From contig NW_019775845.1 of NCBI RefSeq assembly GCF_001039355.2, forward strand, positions 123,229-168,183: a DNA stretch of 44,955 bases, read 5' to 3'. The notes beneath the pieces are model-generated. The model saw nothing but the letters and a program-made list of their open reading frames with translations, made no database searches and was not told the origin of the DNA. Positions 9,526 through 23,100 of the stretch are shown one piece after another. Within the stretch, counting starts at the first letter, position 1. The number at the start of each line of letters is the position of its first letter. The translations under genes and the position numbers were made by a program. The DNA is from Lingula anatina. Lineage: Eukaryota; Brachiopoda; Lingulata; Lingulida; Lingulidae.

Positions 9526-12500
9526 CCCAAGAGAGACTTAAAAAACTTGCCGCAGACCTTGAGCTGACAGAGCAGCAGGTGCTCAGGGCCACACAAGAGT
9601 TACATCGTATAGCAGCCGCCGCGCAGCGCCCTCTGTCAGAGCAAGATAAGCAAGAGATACGGCAGAAGCTGAGCAAGAAGATGATGAATGTGAGTTGTTT
9701 AAACTTTTAACATTCTTCTTTGCACTCATACACTAAGGTCTCTGAACACTCCATTTATTAACTGATAAATATCTGTCAGACAGGCTTCAGTCCTCTGCAG
9801 TAATAAGTCTAATGTTGTTGACTAAAATGGTTACATGATTAATTTTTTTATTGTGAGAAAAACAGTTATTATATACCAGACTGCATATGACATCCAATAA
9901 ACAAATAATTCAAGACTGAACTTTCTTAACAAGAGGAAAATTCAGTTATTATATTTAATATCTTCATTAAATAATGCCTTTTTTACATGGGATAGGTCAA
10001 CCAACTTAGAGACTCCGCCTCTCAGATGGAAGATGATATGCAGCATACTCAAGAGGAAGTGGAACAACAGAAAGAGGAGATCAGAAGGCTGAGAGAACAA
10101 CTGAAGAAACTAGACAGCAAGGATGTGTTATATGTTAGCTATGATTTAACTGTACATTTGAATTAAAAAAAATAGCCTTGGCAAGATGCAAAGTAGCACC
10201 TTGTATAGGTTAGATCTCAGTTGGCACCTCACTTTTTTACTTTTCACATCTGCATGGATTTTGATTTCAAATGTGACTTCATATTAATATTTATATCCAG
10301 AGCTATAATTATTAATTAATGTTAGATCCAGGATTGGGCAGAGATGAAAAAACACTTTTATCTTATACTTCAGTGTTAATTTATAAGGAAGATATTTTAA
10401 TATTTATTCATACTTTCATTCATTCATCCACTAACTTCTTCATACAGAACCAGGTGAAGGCAGAAATGGCAGACAAGGAGCAACAGCTCCAGCAGAGGAC
10501 CCAGATGTATCACGACCTACAGAACCAGCTGGAAGACATGCTGGCCAGAATAGCCAAGGAGCAAGCTGAGATTAAGAGACTTGAACAGCAGTTAAAGGAA
10601 GGCAAGTTGAAATGTATAAGCAAAATTCAGTATTGCGTGTTACAGCAAAATAAAGTACAAATTTTCCTGTTAAAAAAAATATTATAGATGACAGGACACT
10701 TGAAAAGTGGTAAATTGATAACTGTATTGTAAGGAATTACTGGATAAAACAATGTTTGTGTTATTATGAAAAAAAAGTAAGCTTCATCACTGATTTTAGC
10801 TAACTATGACTCCTCTTTTTCGTCATTTGTTTTGCAGCTGTACATGCATGAGCAAGATAAGGACACAATTTTTAACAGGCTTTTGTCAATTTTTAAACAG
10901 TTTTTAAGAAACCTGGAACTTAATATAGACATGTATTTTAAGGCATTGTTATACACAAAAAAGTATTCTCTAATAATAAATGTATATAATTTTTGAACTG
11001 AGTTCCAGTAACTTATTTCAAAGCACAATTACATAAGCTCAATTACAGTTTTTCTCTCAATGATTCCAGGCCAAGCCACGCAGAATGAGGAGATCAAAGC
11101 AGAGCTAGAGGACGTCATTAGTGGCCTCCAGGACTATCTGACCAGTGTGAAGAGGAATGCTGAGAGCCAGCAGCAGGAGGTGGATGACCTGATGCTGGAG
11201 AGAGAAGAGCTGTTAAAAAGGCTGCAAGACATGGAGAATGAGATGAGCATCATGGACTCAGAAGCTGGAGATTATAGGAAATTGGCTAAGGTGTGTGCGA
11301 AGACATAATAATAATTGTTCTTTTTTATGATCTTGTTGCACAGTTATTTATATTTTATGTAATCATTTATACATAACATTTGATTACATCAAATGAATAA
11401 CACTGGTAAAAATTAATGTTGTTTAAAAAGTAAAACTTTTTAAATTGCAGGGTGCATTAATGATAGCTCTTTAATCTGTATAATTTTCACTAAGGACCTA
11501 AAAACATACTTATTACAAGGATCTGTAAGTAAACCTTGTATTGTCTTAGAAAGTTTAGAACTGTGAAACAAAAGCCAAATTTATCTGTGAATTTTACTGC
11601 CAATTTTCCTACATGATGCAACAAAAACTTTCTCAAAAGGAAAAGCCCCCCCTNGATGAGCATCATGGACTCAGAAGCTGGAGATTATAGGAAATTGGCT
11701 AAGGTGTGTATGAAGACATAGTGATAATTGTTTGTTTTTATGATCTTGTTCCACATTTTTATATATTTTTTTTAATCATTTATAAATGACATTTGATTAC
11801 ATCAAATAAATAACACTGGTAAAAATTAATGTTGTTTAAAAAAGTATAACTTTTAAAAGTGCAGGATGCATTAATGATAGCTGTTTAATCTGTATAATTT
11901 TCATTAAGGACCTAAAAACATACTTATTACAAGGATCTGTAAGTAAACCTTGTATTTTCTTAGAAGGTTTAGAACTGTGAAACAAAAGTCAAATTTATCT
12001 GTGAATTTTATTCCCAACTTTCCTACATGATACAACTAAAACTTTCTCAAAAGGTAAAGCAAAAAAAAAAGTAAAAGCCTACATTGGGGGCATCAGGTGA
12101 TATTCTTCACTTTTATCAATAAAATGATCCCTCATTCTACAGAGATTGAGAGAGTTAGAGGAGTCGCTACAGGCACAGCAAGACATCAACGCCACTCTTC
12201 AGCACCAGCTTGACCAGAGTGTTGGACCCCTGGACAATACTACTGCAGAGGATCTTGACCGCGCACAGCGACAGATAGATGAGCTAAGAAAGACACTGAT
12301 GAATGAAAAGAAGAAAGCTGATGTGAGTCCTTCAGAAATGAACCCATTTTTTATTTAAAAAGACTGTTTTAACCTACATAGACTAGAAATTATGAACAGC
12401 TCCTGCTTGGTTAGTGGTAATGATATATAAAAGTAATGAGAGAAAAGATATGTTATGCAGTGGGCATACAGTGCATGTAAGACCTTAATATAAAATTATT

Positions 12501-15500
12501 TTTTCTTGAACATTTCAGCAGTTTTCCTTTTTTGGCCAACTTAGATAAAATAGGTTTTGGTAATTTAGGTTTTGGGAAATGGTACATGTTGACAATTTTG
12601 AGAAAAAGGAATTGAAATTTTCAGGGAAATTTAATACTTGCTATATGTATGTCTAATAAGGTTCCTTTCACATTTTCTGTTAGGCTGAAAGACGTGCTAT
12701 GGAGGATGCTATGGCCAATGAGAGGGAACAGCTACAAGCTTTACTGGCAGAGGCCACTGCAGGGAGAGAAGACACTGGAGAACTCAGTAGACTGGCTGCC
12801 CAGCTGGCAGCTTTACAGGTAAAATTATATATTGGGTTTTTGCTATTGTCAAGAAAAAAGTTTGTAAGGTTGGAATCAGAGAATTAAGTTGAGGAAAAGG
12901 GTCTTAGAGTACTAACAGGCTGGCCCTTGGCTGGCATTTGTACATGCAAATAAGTCAGTTTTCAGTTTTGGTAAAGTTTCTGTTAAGAAATTAAAAATTA
13001 TTTCCTTTAGAATGAAGGTATTTAGCTTACAATTTCAATATCAAAAATGCTAAAATAATTAAGAAAGAATATTTTTCATTCAAAGCATTTTTTGACCTTT
13101 TATTTATTGAATTTTTATTATGTGTAAAAGGAGTCCATTTCTCACACTTGAAAACTTTTCCTACCCACCAAGTAGAAGTTGAAATGAAGTTAGATATTTA
13201 GACATTATGGAAATATAGAATTTTTTAAATCATAAGTACATCTTCAACTCAAACGGAAGGATATTTCCCACTTTTGACATTTTTTACCTCTTCCCTCCCC
13301 CAGGCAGACAACCAGGCACTCAGAAGCAGGATGAGAGACCAAGAGAGGGCAGCACAGGACAGGCTCCAGGAGACCATCTCCCCTGATGATCTGTATCAGA
13401 GGTTGCAGGAGGTCATAGCTCAGTTAGACAGGGGACAGGTAAAGTTGACTTCCCAATTGCTATTTTCTTTCTCACAAACACAGAGAGAGCAGCATGGGTA
13501 CAAGTACAGTGACCTTAGTATAACTAAATGTATGAAAAAGACTTGTCAAAATTCATCATTTTGAATATTTTGACTCCATCAATTTGATCACTGAAAAATT
13601 ATTGGACAGTTTTAGATAATTTTACCTATTAGACAGATTTTCCCCCTCTTAATTGATTTTTATGTACAGACACAGATGTGTCTGTACATATAGCCATCAN
13701 CCTGTTATTGACCATGTTACCTGTTGTGCATGATTAAAAATCAGTGTTGACTGACTGTGCTATTATAAGCATTTATTATTGCATCAAAATTGACATAATG
13801 ACCTATTTTGCATCTTTTTTTTCTGTTTTTTGTCTGTACATTTGACAGCTTTGCTGCCTTGTTTTAAAAGAGATTTCATGAAATTTGTTATCGTGTATTT
13901 GGTAGTACTACTACTAGTAGTATATTTTGCTAGAATGTTTGCCTAAATATAATTATTTTAGCCTCCCAGAGAGAGTGAAATTCAAGATGATATAGGTGGC
14001 GTTCTGGCAGATTTACAGCAGTACTTACAAGAGAGACTTGATCAGCAGAACAGAGAAGCAAAGGATGCCAAGAGGAGCCAAATCAAGGTTCTTTTTCAAT
14101 TTTGCACTATCACAATAGTCAGTTGTGCTTGTTGAATAATCCATGCAAAATTGTTTTAATGTCTGTAAAAGGTTTAAAGTTTATAATCTCCATTAGAATA
14201 GATGTTGTAACGCATTTAAATTGAAAAACAAACTAATAGCAATGTTCAGGTGCAACTCACAGTCTGATTAGACCTGGTGGACTTCTTCATTATCAGAAAC
14301 TCTGCTGGGAGGCCAGACTAGAAAAAAATATCGTAAAACTCATTTAGAGAACATTATCATCTTAATTTTAGGCAGAGGCAGAGGTGAATATTTTGAAAGA
14401 CAGACTGAAGAAATTAGAAGACCAGCTTAGAAAAGAAAAGGATAAAGCTGCCAAGCTTAAGGTATGGAAGAATTTTATTTTAATACTTTCACTTAGCAAG
14501 TATATGTTATTGCCTGTGTAAATGCTCCCAAAGCAAGAGATCTTTGTTGTCATGCCAAGTATCTACATATTTTGATTCAAATTAGGTGATTCCAAAAAAA
14601 GTTCCATTTTAAAGTGCAAGTAAAATTTATGGAAAAAAAGTTGTAGGTTAAGCTAGGTATTTTAGATGGAGGTCAGTGTATGCCTTTGTTTTTAAGGTCT
14701 CTCTCCATGCCTTCGTTTTTAAGATCTCTCTCTATACCTTGAATATTGCAGGCTGACAAGAAGAAAAAGGAGAGAGATTCAGAAATAGATAAATTGCATG
14801 ACGAGTTGGCACGACTGAAGGATGCCCTCAAAGCAGCACAGTCCACCCCCAAACAGGTAATTTTCATCATTGCCATAACTATGATATTTTTAGATGTACA
14901 ACTTGTTTATTGTATTTCTGAAGACAGCAATATGTTATTTTTACCAGAATTAAAAAAATGCAAGCATAACATTATTGTATATTACAAATCAATGTGGACT
15001 CTTTGGTAGATGAGTAACATAGAAAATGGTGTCATTTTAGGAGATGGGTCAAGTATACTTTTGAAGAAAAATATAAAATTTATTTTTCTACTTTTCCAAC
15101 TTGCACATTTTTTTCTATTTAGATTTGCCATATTCTAGTTAGATTTGCCATATTATTATTATAATTATCATAACATTTCTTTCAAAGGAGTTTTATTTTT
15201 TTTTCTAGTCTGGCCTCCCAGCAGAGTTTCTCCAGCCTACTCCAAGGTATGACACAAGCACAGAGGCCCCCAGCTTTCAAGATTCTCTCACCACGGAAGA
15301 GAAGGCCATGTTTGACCAGCTTCAGAAAGAACTGGCAGAACTCAGAAAACAAATGGCTGAGGCAGACAGCAATGCTGCCAAGAAAGTATGTGAAGAATTT
15401 TGAAGATTTCCTCATGGTTACTGTAATTAAAGTGACAATGGCTTTTAGGATTTTTGGCAAGACTTCAATGGGTTTATTTAAACAAGTATCAGTGCACAGT

Positions 15501-15660
15501 TTGTATGCATCTGCTTCTAAAAAGTTTTACACATGTGTTTGCATGTAAATAAGTAAACAAAAATTAAATACTAATTTCGTCAAGGATGGGAAAATGTAGT
15601 TTGAAAATGTAGAAACTGGAAAGAAACACTGGTAAAAGGGAAATACTAAACCAGCTTCTT

Positions 15661-15703
<43 letters not shown>

Positions 15704-17132
15704 TTCTTTATGCATTACATCATTTTTTAACAGCTTCAGGATGCCAATCAGCAGATTTCTCAGCTACAAAATGAACTTCGGCAAAAGGAACAAGAAAAGA
15801 GAAGACTGTCTCAGAGGGTAAAATCGGGATTCTTATGTCAGTTTGCTTAGTGGTCTTCATGTGTCTTCAGTGTGTTTTTAAAATTGTAAGATGTTGTTGT
15901 GTGCTTATGTAGCACATATTTTGTGTAGGTGTGTGCAGGTGTGTCACTGTTTTCAGGCCTGTAAAAACTGTATGTGTAAATAAGTGTATATAGGTATGAC
16001 TGATTTTTGCTGTCGAGTCCATGTGTATATTACAACTACCCTTTCTAAAAAAATAAGTGAAAATACACATTTGAACAAATAGATAAATTAAGTAAATAAA
16101 TATGTAAAAGGTAAAAAAAAAAAATAAAATAGGCAAAAAGGTGGAAAATGAAGATTGTCTTTATTTTCCTACAGAAGCCTCCAGATGACCCGCGAGTGAG
16201 ACAGCTGGCCAATGAACTGGTCCAGACCCAGGGGGAGCTGGACCTTCTGCAGCAACTCCTGGCAGACAAGGACAAAGAAATCCAAGATGAAATGAGGAAG
16301 TCTACCAGGTCTAATCAGACTGTGGGTAAGTTGCACCTGAACATTGCTATTTGTTTGTTTTTCAATTTAAATGTGTGAAAGTATCAGGTTGCCTTTTTAA
16401 TTTGAATAGTAAGGCCTTTTTTTAGGATTTTAGGACGGTGAAATCATAGTTAAAAGCAATCCAGCTTGATACAGTATTTTCTTCCCTCTATTTTCTTATG
16501 TACGGTAGTTCTGATACCTTATTTAAGCTGGTTCTTTATAAGCATAGTTGGGCTATTTTTTTCACAATCCATTGTAAATGAATAGTAAAATAGTAAATTG
16601 AAATACATACTATCTAAAATACTTCAATATATGTTTTTAGCTGCCCAGCAGGAAGAGATCACAGGATTACATGACATTCTAGAGGCACAGAGAGATGAAA
16701 TATTACGTCTGAATGATCTGCTGGACAGACTGACTGGTGGACCACAAACAGGTGAAACACATAATAAACTTCAGATGTATTGATTTGAATATCTAAGTAT
16801 TCATAAATCCAGTAATGTTATTTTCGTTCCATCATTCAAATTTGATTTAAAAAAAGATTCGGGTCCTATTATTTGATGCAATTTTTTTTCTTGAAAATAT
16901 ATACCATACAGGTTCTTATATATACTCTGTGCACCTGTCTTATATAAGTAGAGTACACATTTTATATGGAATTATGCACCATGTAAGGTTTCATGTACTT
17001 AAAGGTCCAGGCTATGATGAGGAACTCCAGAGGCTATCAGATGAACTGAACAATTTAAGGAACAAACTCTACCAACAGAGACCACAAATCCAGGGTCTGG
17101 GCACCCCCCAACGAGGCCCTCAACCTACACAG
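9526..17132 (+). CDS. CNTRL: Centriolin exons 1-15: first long coiled coil
   Basis: Exons: 9526-9689, 9996-10133, 10448-10601, 11070-11290, 12143-12322, 12684-12818, 13304-13438, 13962-14087, 14372-14461, 14752-14856, 15209-15385, 15734-15817, 16175-16325, 16641-16751, 17005-17132. They encode about 700 residues of heptad-rich, Glu/Lys/Gln-rich coiled coil. Exon 2 could instead end at 10124, since an alternative GT lies three codons earlier in the same phase. Exon 3 uses a GC donor. Exon 15 has a poor polypyrimidine tract and two acceptors six bases apart (exon starts 17005 or 17011), both in frame. Exon 4's last 49 bases are repeated after an N at 11654 as an assembly artefact. Confidence 0.9.
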
Positions 17133-20100
17133 GTTATAGCACACACAGGGAATATATTTCAATAATTGGCAGAATAAAATCTTCCATCTTTCTTTTGTTT
17201 TAATCAAATGGAATTTTCTTTTCTGTTGAACAGAAGCTTCCCAGACATTCTAATGTCCCGTGTGTGCGTTTTTTCTGTCATTTTTTCTTTTAATTGTTTT
17301 CTTTTAATTTTTTTAACCAACACTGTCACAATTTACTTGGTTTTTTAGCCCATGCCTGTTGGGACAGGATCTCCACAGTTTGATCCGTACTCAGCACGAT
17401 CTGGAAGATTCTATTCTCCTGCACCTGGGGGAAGAGGGATGCCTGAAAGGCAATATCCTCAAGGTATGTATACATACTAGAATATCATTTTTTTTTCTGT
17501 TTCTATACATTATATTTAGATGCTTGAAATTTGTTTTTTAATTATGAGTTCTTTCTCTGTATCTCAGAATAAGATATTTGTTGTATATTTGAAATTAGAT
17601 ATAATTGTTATTTTGATATTTTAGATAAGTTTTTTTGTAAAAATGGTAAGAAGTGATGGATTCACATTATATGATACAGCCCTATAACCACATAACAAGT
17701 TTTGGTTGAAAAACATACATGGATATCAAAATTTCATCCATTAACATTATGATATGTATATCTTTTCAGGTGAAGGTGGTGGAGATGGTGGTGGACACCT
17801 TTCAGGCACTGGACCTGGATCGACCTTCATTCCAGGTCAAGGTCAAAGAGTGACCTTTGGTCCAGGTAGTCCAGGAGCTACATATATTGTCAGAGATCAG
17901 CCTTCATTGGCAGGTCAAGGTCAATTGTATGTACCTGTCTCACAAGCTGGGGTCAGTGGAGGTCAACAAGGAGGTCAAGGTCAAGTAGGTGGTCAAGGTC
18001 AATCTGGTGTAGCTTATGTTCCTGTAGGTCACCCAATAGCAGTGCAACCATCTGGACCAGTGCAATATGTCCCAGTAACTCCTGGTCCTGGACAACCACC
18101 TGGTATGCTATTACCACTTTATATTCATTATTGGTGTTGGTGGCGTAGTAATATATACTTTGAGTTTTTAAACTTGCTTTCCCTCTCCTTGTGATTACTT
18201 TTAAAGAGGATTTCATGTTTATTTTATGATGCTTATATAAAGGAATGATTTAAGTTTTACAAATGCCATCACAGATCTTGGTAAAATGACACCATATCTG
18301 CATCAGTTTTAACAGATATATGTCCTTGTTGTAGCTTCTCTTTTAATGCAAAATTTCTTCAAGACAGATCCATAAATTCAATAAATGTGGAGAAAAGAGA
18401 ATGTTGCATTCAATGATATACTGTGTTGTGATGTACAGGTAACTGTACTTAGATTCAACATCATTTCAGGAGATGGCCAGAAGATGGCAGCAGTGAATCT
18501 ACCAGGACAAGAAGTGCTTTTCTGTAATGTGCCCGAGCACCATGACATGGTAATAGTTTGCCTTAATTCATATTTTTATAAATGAAAATGGACACAGTTT
18601 GGTCACCAGTGTTGCACTGGAATTTTGCAAAGGAACAAATAAAATTAAGAGAAGTAAACATGTAGAAATAATGATATCATTGTTTCATTTTTACCATTTT
18701 TACAGGAGGATTACATCGCACAGTTGCAGGAGAAGATTAAAGAATTAAAACAGAAAATAAAGGTACTAATAAAGAGAAAAACATATTCCTTAGGCTTACT
18801 CCTGTTAAACTGCTGTTCAGCAGTTATTTTAAAGGAAGCAAAATAAATTATTTGACTTAACTTTGCACCTAATTTAATAATTTAGTTTGCAGAGGGTTAA
18901 ATTTCATGTTTGACACTGGTTTCTCCACCCTTAAGCTTTTTTTTATCATTTTCAGAAACTGGAAAAGAGAGAGATTTTATCAGCAGAAGCAGAGAGGAGC
19001 GCAGTGAAAAGACTGAGAGCTGAATTGGAGGTATAAACAGGGTAACATCTATGATACATAGAATGAGTATTTTTTCTGTTTTGAATTTTAAGTTAACCAG
19101 CTTGTCTGTCTGTCACTTTTCATTAGATGCACTTACTCAGAAACATTTACTTTTATTTCTGGTAATATTCATGGGACAGTTTAGTAGAATTAAATACATT
19201 ATAGATATTTTAATAATAGACCTACTTGATTTCTGCTGTGTTTAAGGAATTCAAAGCATATTGTACCTTAATGTAGCAATATAAATTAATATATAATGAT
19301 CATTTTTCTGGAAATTTCTTTCCTTAATTACCAAGGAAGGTATATCCTATCAAAAACCTGTTGGCAAAAAACACCTTATTATAAACTTGAAACTCACTAA
19401 TAGTGTATAGAACACATCATAATATTCTTTATTGTTTTGGATATGGTAAACCTTGGCAATTAATAATAATTGATAAGTGTTGAAATTTCCAGGAAAACTA
19501 ATATTTACTATATATATGTTTCACACCCATATTGTGTCTTTAGGATAGGCGTGATGAGTTGGAGGGATTGGATCTTGCAATGGAGAGACAAAAAGCCTCC
19601 CTACGCCACATGAAGGAGGTGGAAGAAAAGTTGAAAGAGGAAAGGGAAGGAGCCCTGAAGGAACTGGAAGAACTCAAGAAAACTAATGCCAAAACCAATA
19701 GAAGAAGGTAAGTTTATGTATATGTCACAGGATAGTTGGTCATTCAGTAGAATCACAGATCTTATTATTAATTGATGGAAGAGCCCATCTTACAACCTTT
19801 TGTGTCATGTTTATTAGCATTATTAAATGACTGCTATTGTATGTAATTTCCATATGTTCTTTTGTGCCATACTTAAAGTTTCAAGTGATTGGGCCTTAAA
19901 TTTTAAGTTAAATTCAGTAAAAGATATGCATTCTTATATTGTATTTTCAGAGAATTCCTGGAGGGACGATCACAGTACGACGTGGCAGACTCGGATTACG
20001 AATACGACTACAATCCCAGACAGAGGAAAAGTCGTCTGAACTACTTGGAGGACGAGATACAGTGCCTGGAGGAGACCCTGGCCAAGAGGAGGGCGGAGTT

Positions 20101-23100
20101 GAGGGAGGCAGACAGGCTGCTACAGGAGTGTCAGGGGGACTTGCAAGATGCTAGAAATCAGGTGTGGTGGATCCTTTCAGATCATTACCTCCTACAAAGA
20201 GGGTTAGGTTTTAATTGGTGTTCAAATATCGCTGTCAAAGGTAAAAACGCCAAGGTTTAAAAATATTTCCAATTTCTCCAGGCCAAGACCACCATCCAGC
20301 AGTATGACCAGGCCAGAGAGGGCCTGGCCACCACTGTCCAGCAAGCAGAGGAGATAGAGAGGAGGTCCAAAGAAGCTGGTGTCCAGCTGGTTCAGGCCCA
20401 AGATCAGATAGAGGACCTTCAGAAGGAGATCAGGCAACTGGATATGGAGAAGGCAAAGAAAGAGGCCACTCTACAGGGTATCCTTAAGGTATGGGATATT
20501 TGTTTGTGGTCAGTGTATGTGTGAGCACAATTGCCTGCTTCCATTATTGGAAATTGAACAGAACGTACTTAAAGGCTTAAAAGGCTGCCACTCTTCAAGA
20601 TTTTGTCTTCTGTTAAACATTTAAATTGAAAAATTTCTTTTATTTGTTTGCAGTTTTATTTGATTGCACATTTGTTTTGTATCATTTTATGTGCTTAAGT
20701 TATTTGTTTATTTATATTTAAACAAACTTCTGCCAGGTTATCTCTACAAAAGATGAAGAGTTTCGCAACTTGGATGAACAAGTGAAAGATTTGGAAGAGA
20801 GGTATCTTGAACAAGTATAATTTTAAAGTAAAATTAATTTAAAAACAAATGGACACTTCCCATTAAGTCCCTATTGATTAAGATACACAGCATGCCAGAA
20901 ATCATAAATGAAAGGCATTTTGTCTATAATTGCTATGCGTGTCTTAGGATTTCAGCGATAGATTGGATGCTAAAGAAAGTTTTTATTTTCAGGCTGGATC
21001 AAGTGGAGGGTGAGCTAGGTCTGGCAGAGGAGAGAGAGAAAGAGACTCTGGCCAGTCTCAAAGATTGCGAAACTTTGCTAGAAAATAGAAGAACAGAGCT
21101 TGGAAAGATCAAATCACAGGTAAAATAAAGTACTGAAACTTTTATGGTATGCAGAAAAATATGTATGTTTTAAAGATTATAAAATTCATACAAAACAATA
21201 CAAACAGAACAGGTAAAAATTAATTTTAAAGTAAAGGGGTTAATGGCAGTTTTTATACTTAGTCTATATACTTGCTCTACTTTAAGTCTGCATTTTACAA
21301 TTTTTTCACCTAGATTGTCACTGAGTGGACACAAGATGGTAATTTGATACAGAAGTTGCTATTTAGTATGTCTTTTATTTATTTGTTTGGTTGTTTATTC
21401 ATTTGTGTCACTTATTTTTATCTAGATTGACTCTGAGAGGACACAACTTGAGAACTTGGACCACCAGGTGGGCAGGAGAAGCACAGAACTTCAGCTGGTG
21501 GAGGAGAGCCTGGCCAGGAAGCAAGGAGAACTCAACAAACTGATGAGAGAGGCAGAGACAGAGGCTAGTAATAGACACAAGGAAATACAGGTAACAGTCA
21601 TCACTTTATTTAGCCTTTTCTCTCTTAGCATAGTGGTATGAATATATCATCAAATGTGTAAGGTAAGCTAAAAAAAAAAGAGACAAAGAAAAGCATGGCA
21701 TTTTTGCATAATTTATATTCGATTAGGGAAGAAAATGTCTTTTACAAATTCGCTGGAGTAAAAACATGGAATGTATTGCATAGATTTCATCTACATATTC
21801 TCAGAATTTAATAAATTCTCATGCTATAAATATCCTGTTAAAGAAAATTATGACATAGTTGATAAGGATCCATTTTACACTAGGTACATGTAGGTGTAAT
21901 ATGTGAATACATTAACTGAGAACATTTCTGCAGAGGTGAAAGATTGAGATATATAAGTAAAAATAATTTTTAAAACTTCAGGAGTTACGTCTGACATCAC
22001 AGGAGTTACAAGCACAGCAGCACACTCTACAGGCAGATATTGCTGACAAGCAGGACCAGTTGCAAGCCATAAAGGAAGATATCCAGCAAAATGAGGAGAG
22101 CCTGCAGACCTTGACCTCCACGGTCAGCAAGAGTCGAGCTGAGCTGAAACATGTAGTGGACATGGTCAAGATGGAGAAATCGGAGCTTGACCAGCTCAGA
22201 GAGCAACATGGAGCCAAGCTGAAGGAACTGGAGAGGACGCAGATTGCTCTCAGGGAGGTGAGGTCAAATTACTGCCTCTCCTTAAAAAACTTGTAGGATT
22301 TAGGCCAAGAGAAGTATTCAGAAAGAGCATGGTGTTAATGAATGAGTCACCAGATCTGTTTATCTGAACAGAAAATTTAATGAATTTCTCAGTAATACTA
22401 TTCAGCTCCCATCACTTAATGAGTGAACTGTAATTATATATACTTGGTAATGAATTATATTTTTACATTTATGGTCAATTGAGGCATTTTGGTGGCTTAA
22501 AAATTCCATAAAGTTTGTAAAATTTGCCATTGTACCATAACCCAAGGCCAAGAGGCAGCACAATTATCATGGACCACTAAATGTCACAAATAAATACAGA
22601 TAACTTAAAAGTAGCAGGAGCAACAGTTTAAAATAATTACTGATCTATATTCCATAAGTTTTTAATCCTCAGTATTGAAAATAATCAACATTAATATCTT
22701 TAGGAAAAAGAAGACTTGGAATACATGCAAGGAGAAACTGGCAAGAAGCAAGTAGAATGCGAGAGGTTAAAACAGACCTTAGAGACTCAGAGAGAGACCA
22801 CAGAAAGCCTGAAGTTGGAAAAAGAACTTCTGGAGGACAGCATTAACACCCTCGCCAAGGAGAAAGACCTCATGCAGGAGAGCTACAAGTCATATGATGA
22901 TAAGGTTAATCAACTCAAAAGGTAAGATCTGTCTGTTCTTTGTCTTTTTCAGTTAAATTCATAAGCAATAATTTCAAGACCATTTTTTTCAAAGCTAAGG
23001 TTACTTGTGGTTCAAGTCCTGGCCTGTCTCATAATAGCTTGTGGACACCGTTGTCGATACTAAATACGTAGGTTATGCAGGTTATAACTTCTAAATACTT

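Noticed and set aside
11655-11703. Second copy of the end of centriolin exon 4
   Set aside because: It follows an N directly, has no acceptor and lies in a near-identical repeat of its own flank; it is an assembly duplicate.
15658-15704. Regular short repeats considered as a CRISPR-like or other array
   Set aside because: It is a plain tetranucleotide microsatellite without spacers in a eukaryotic intron.
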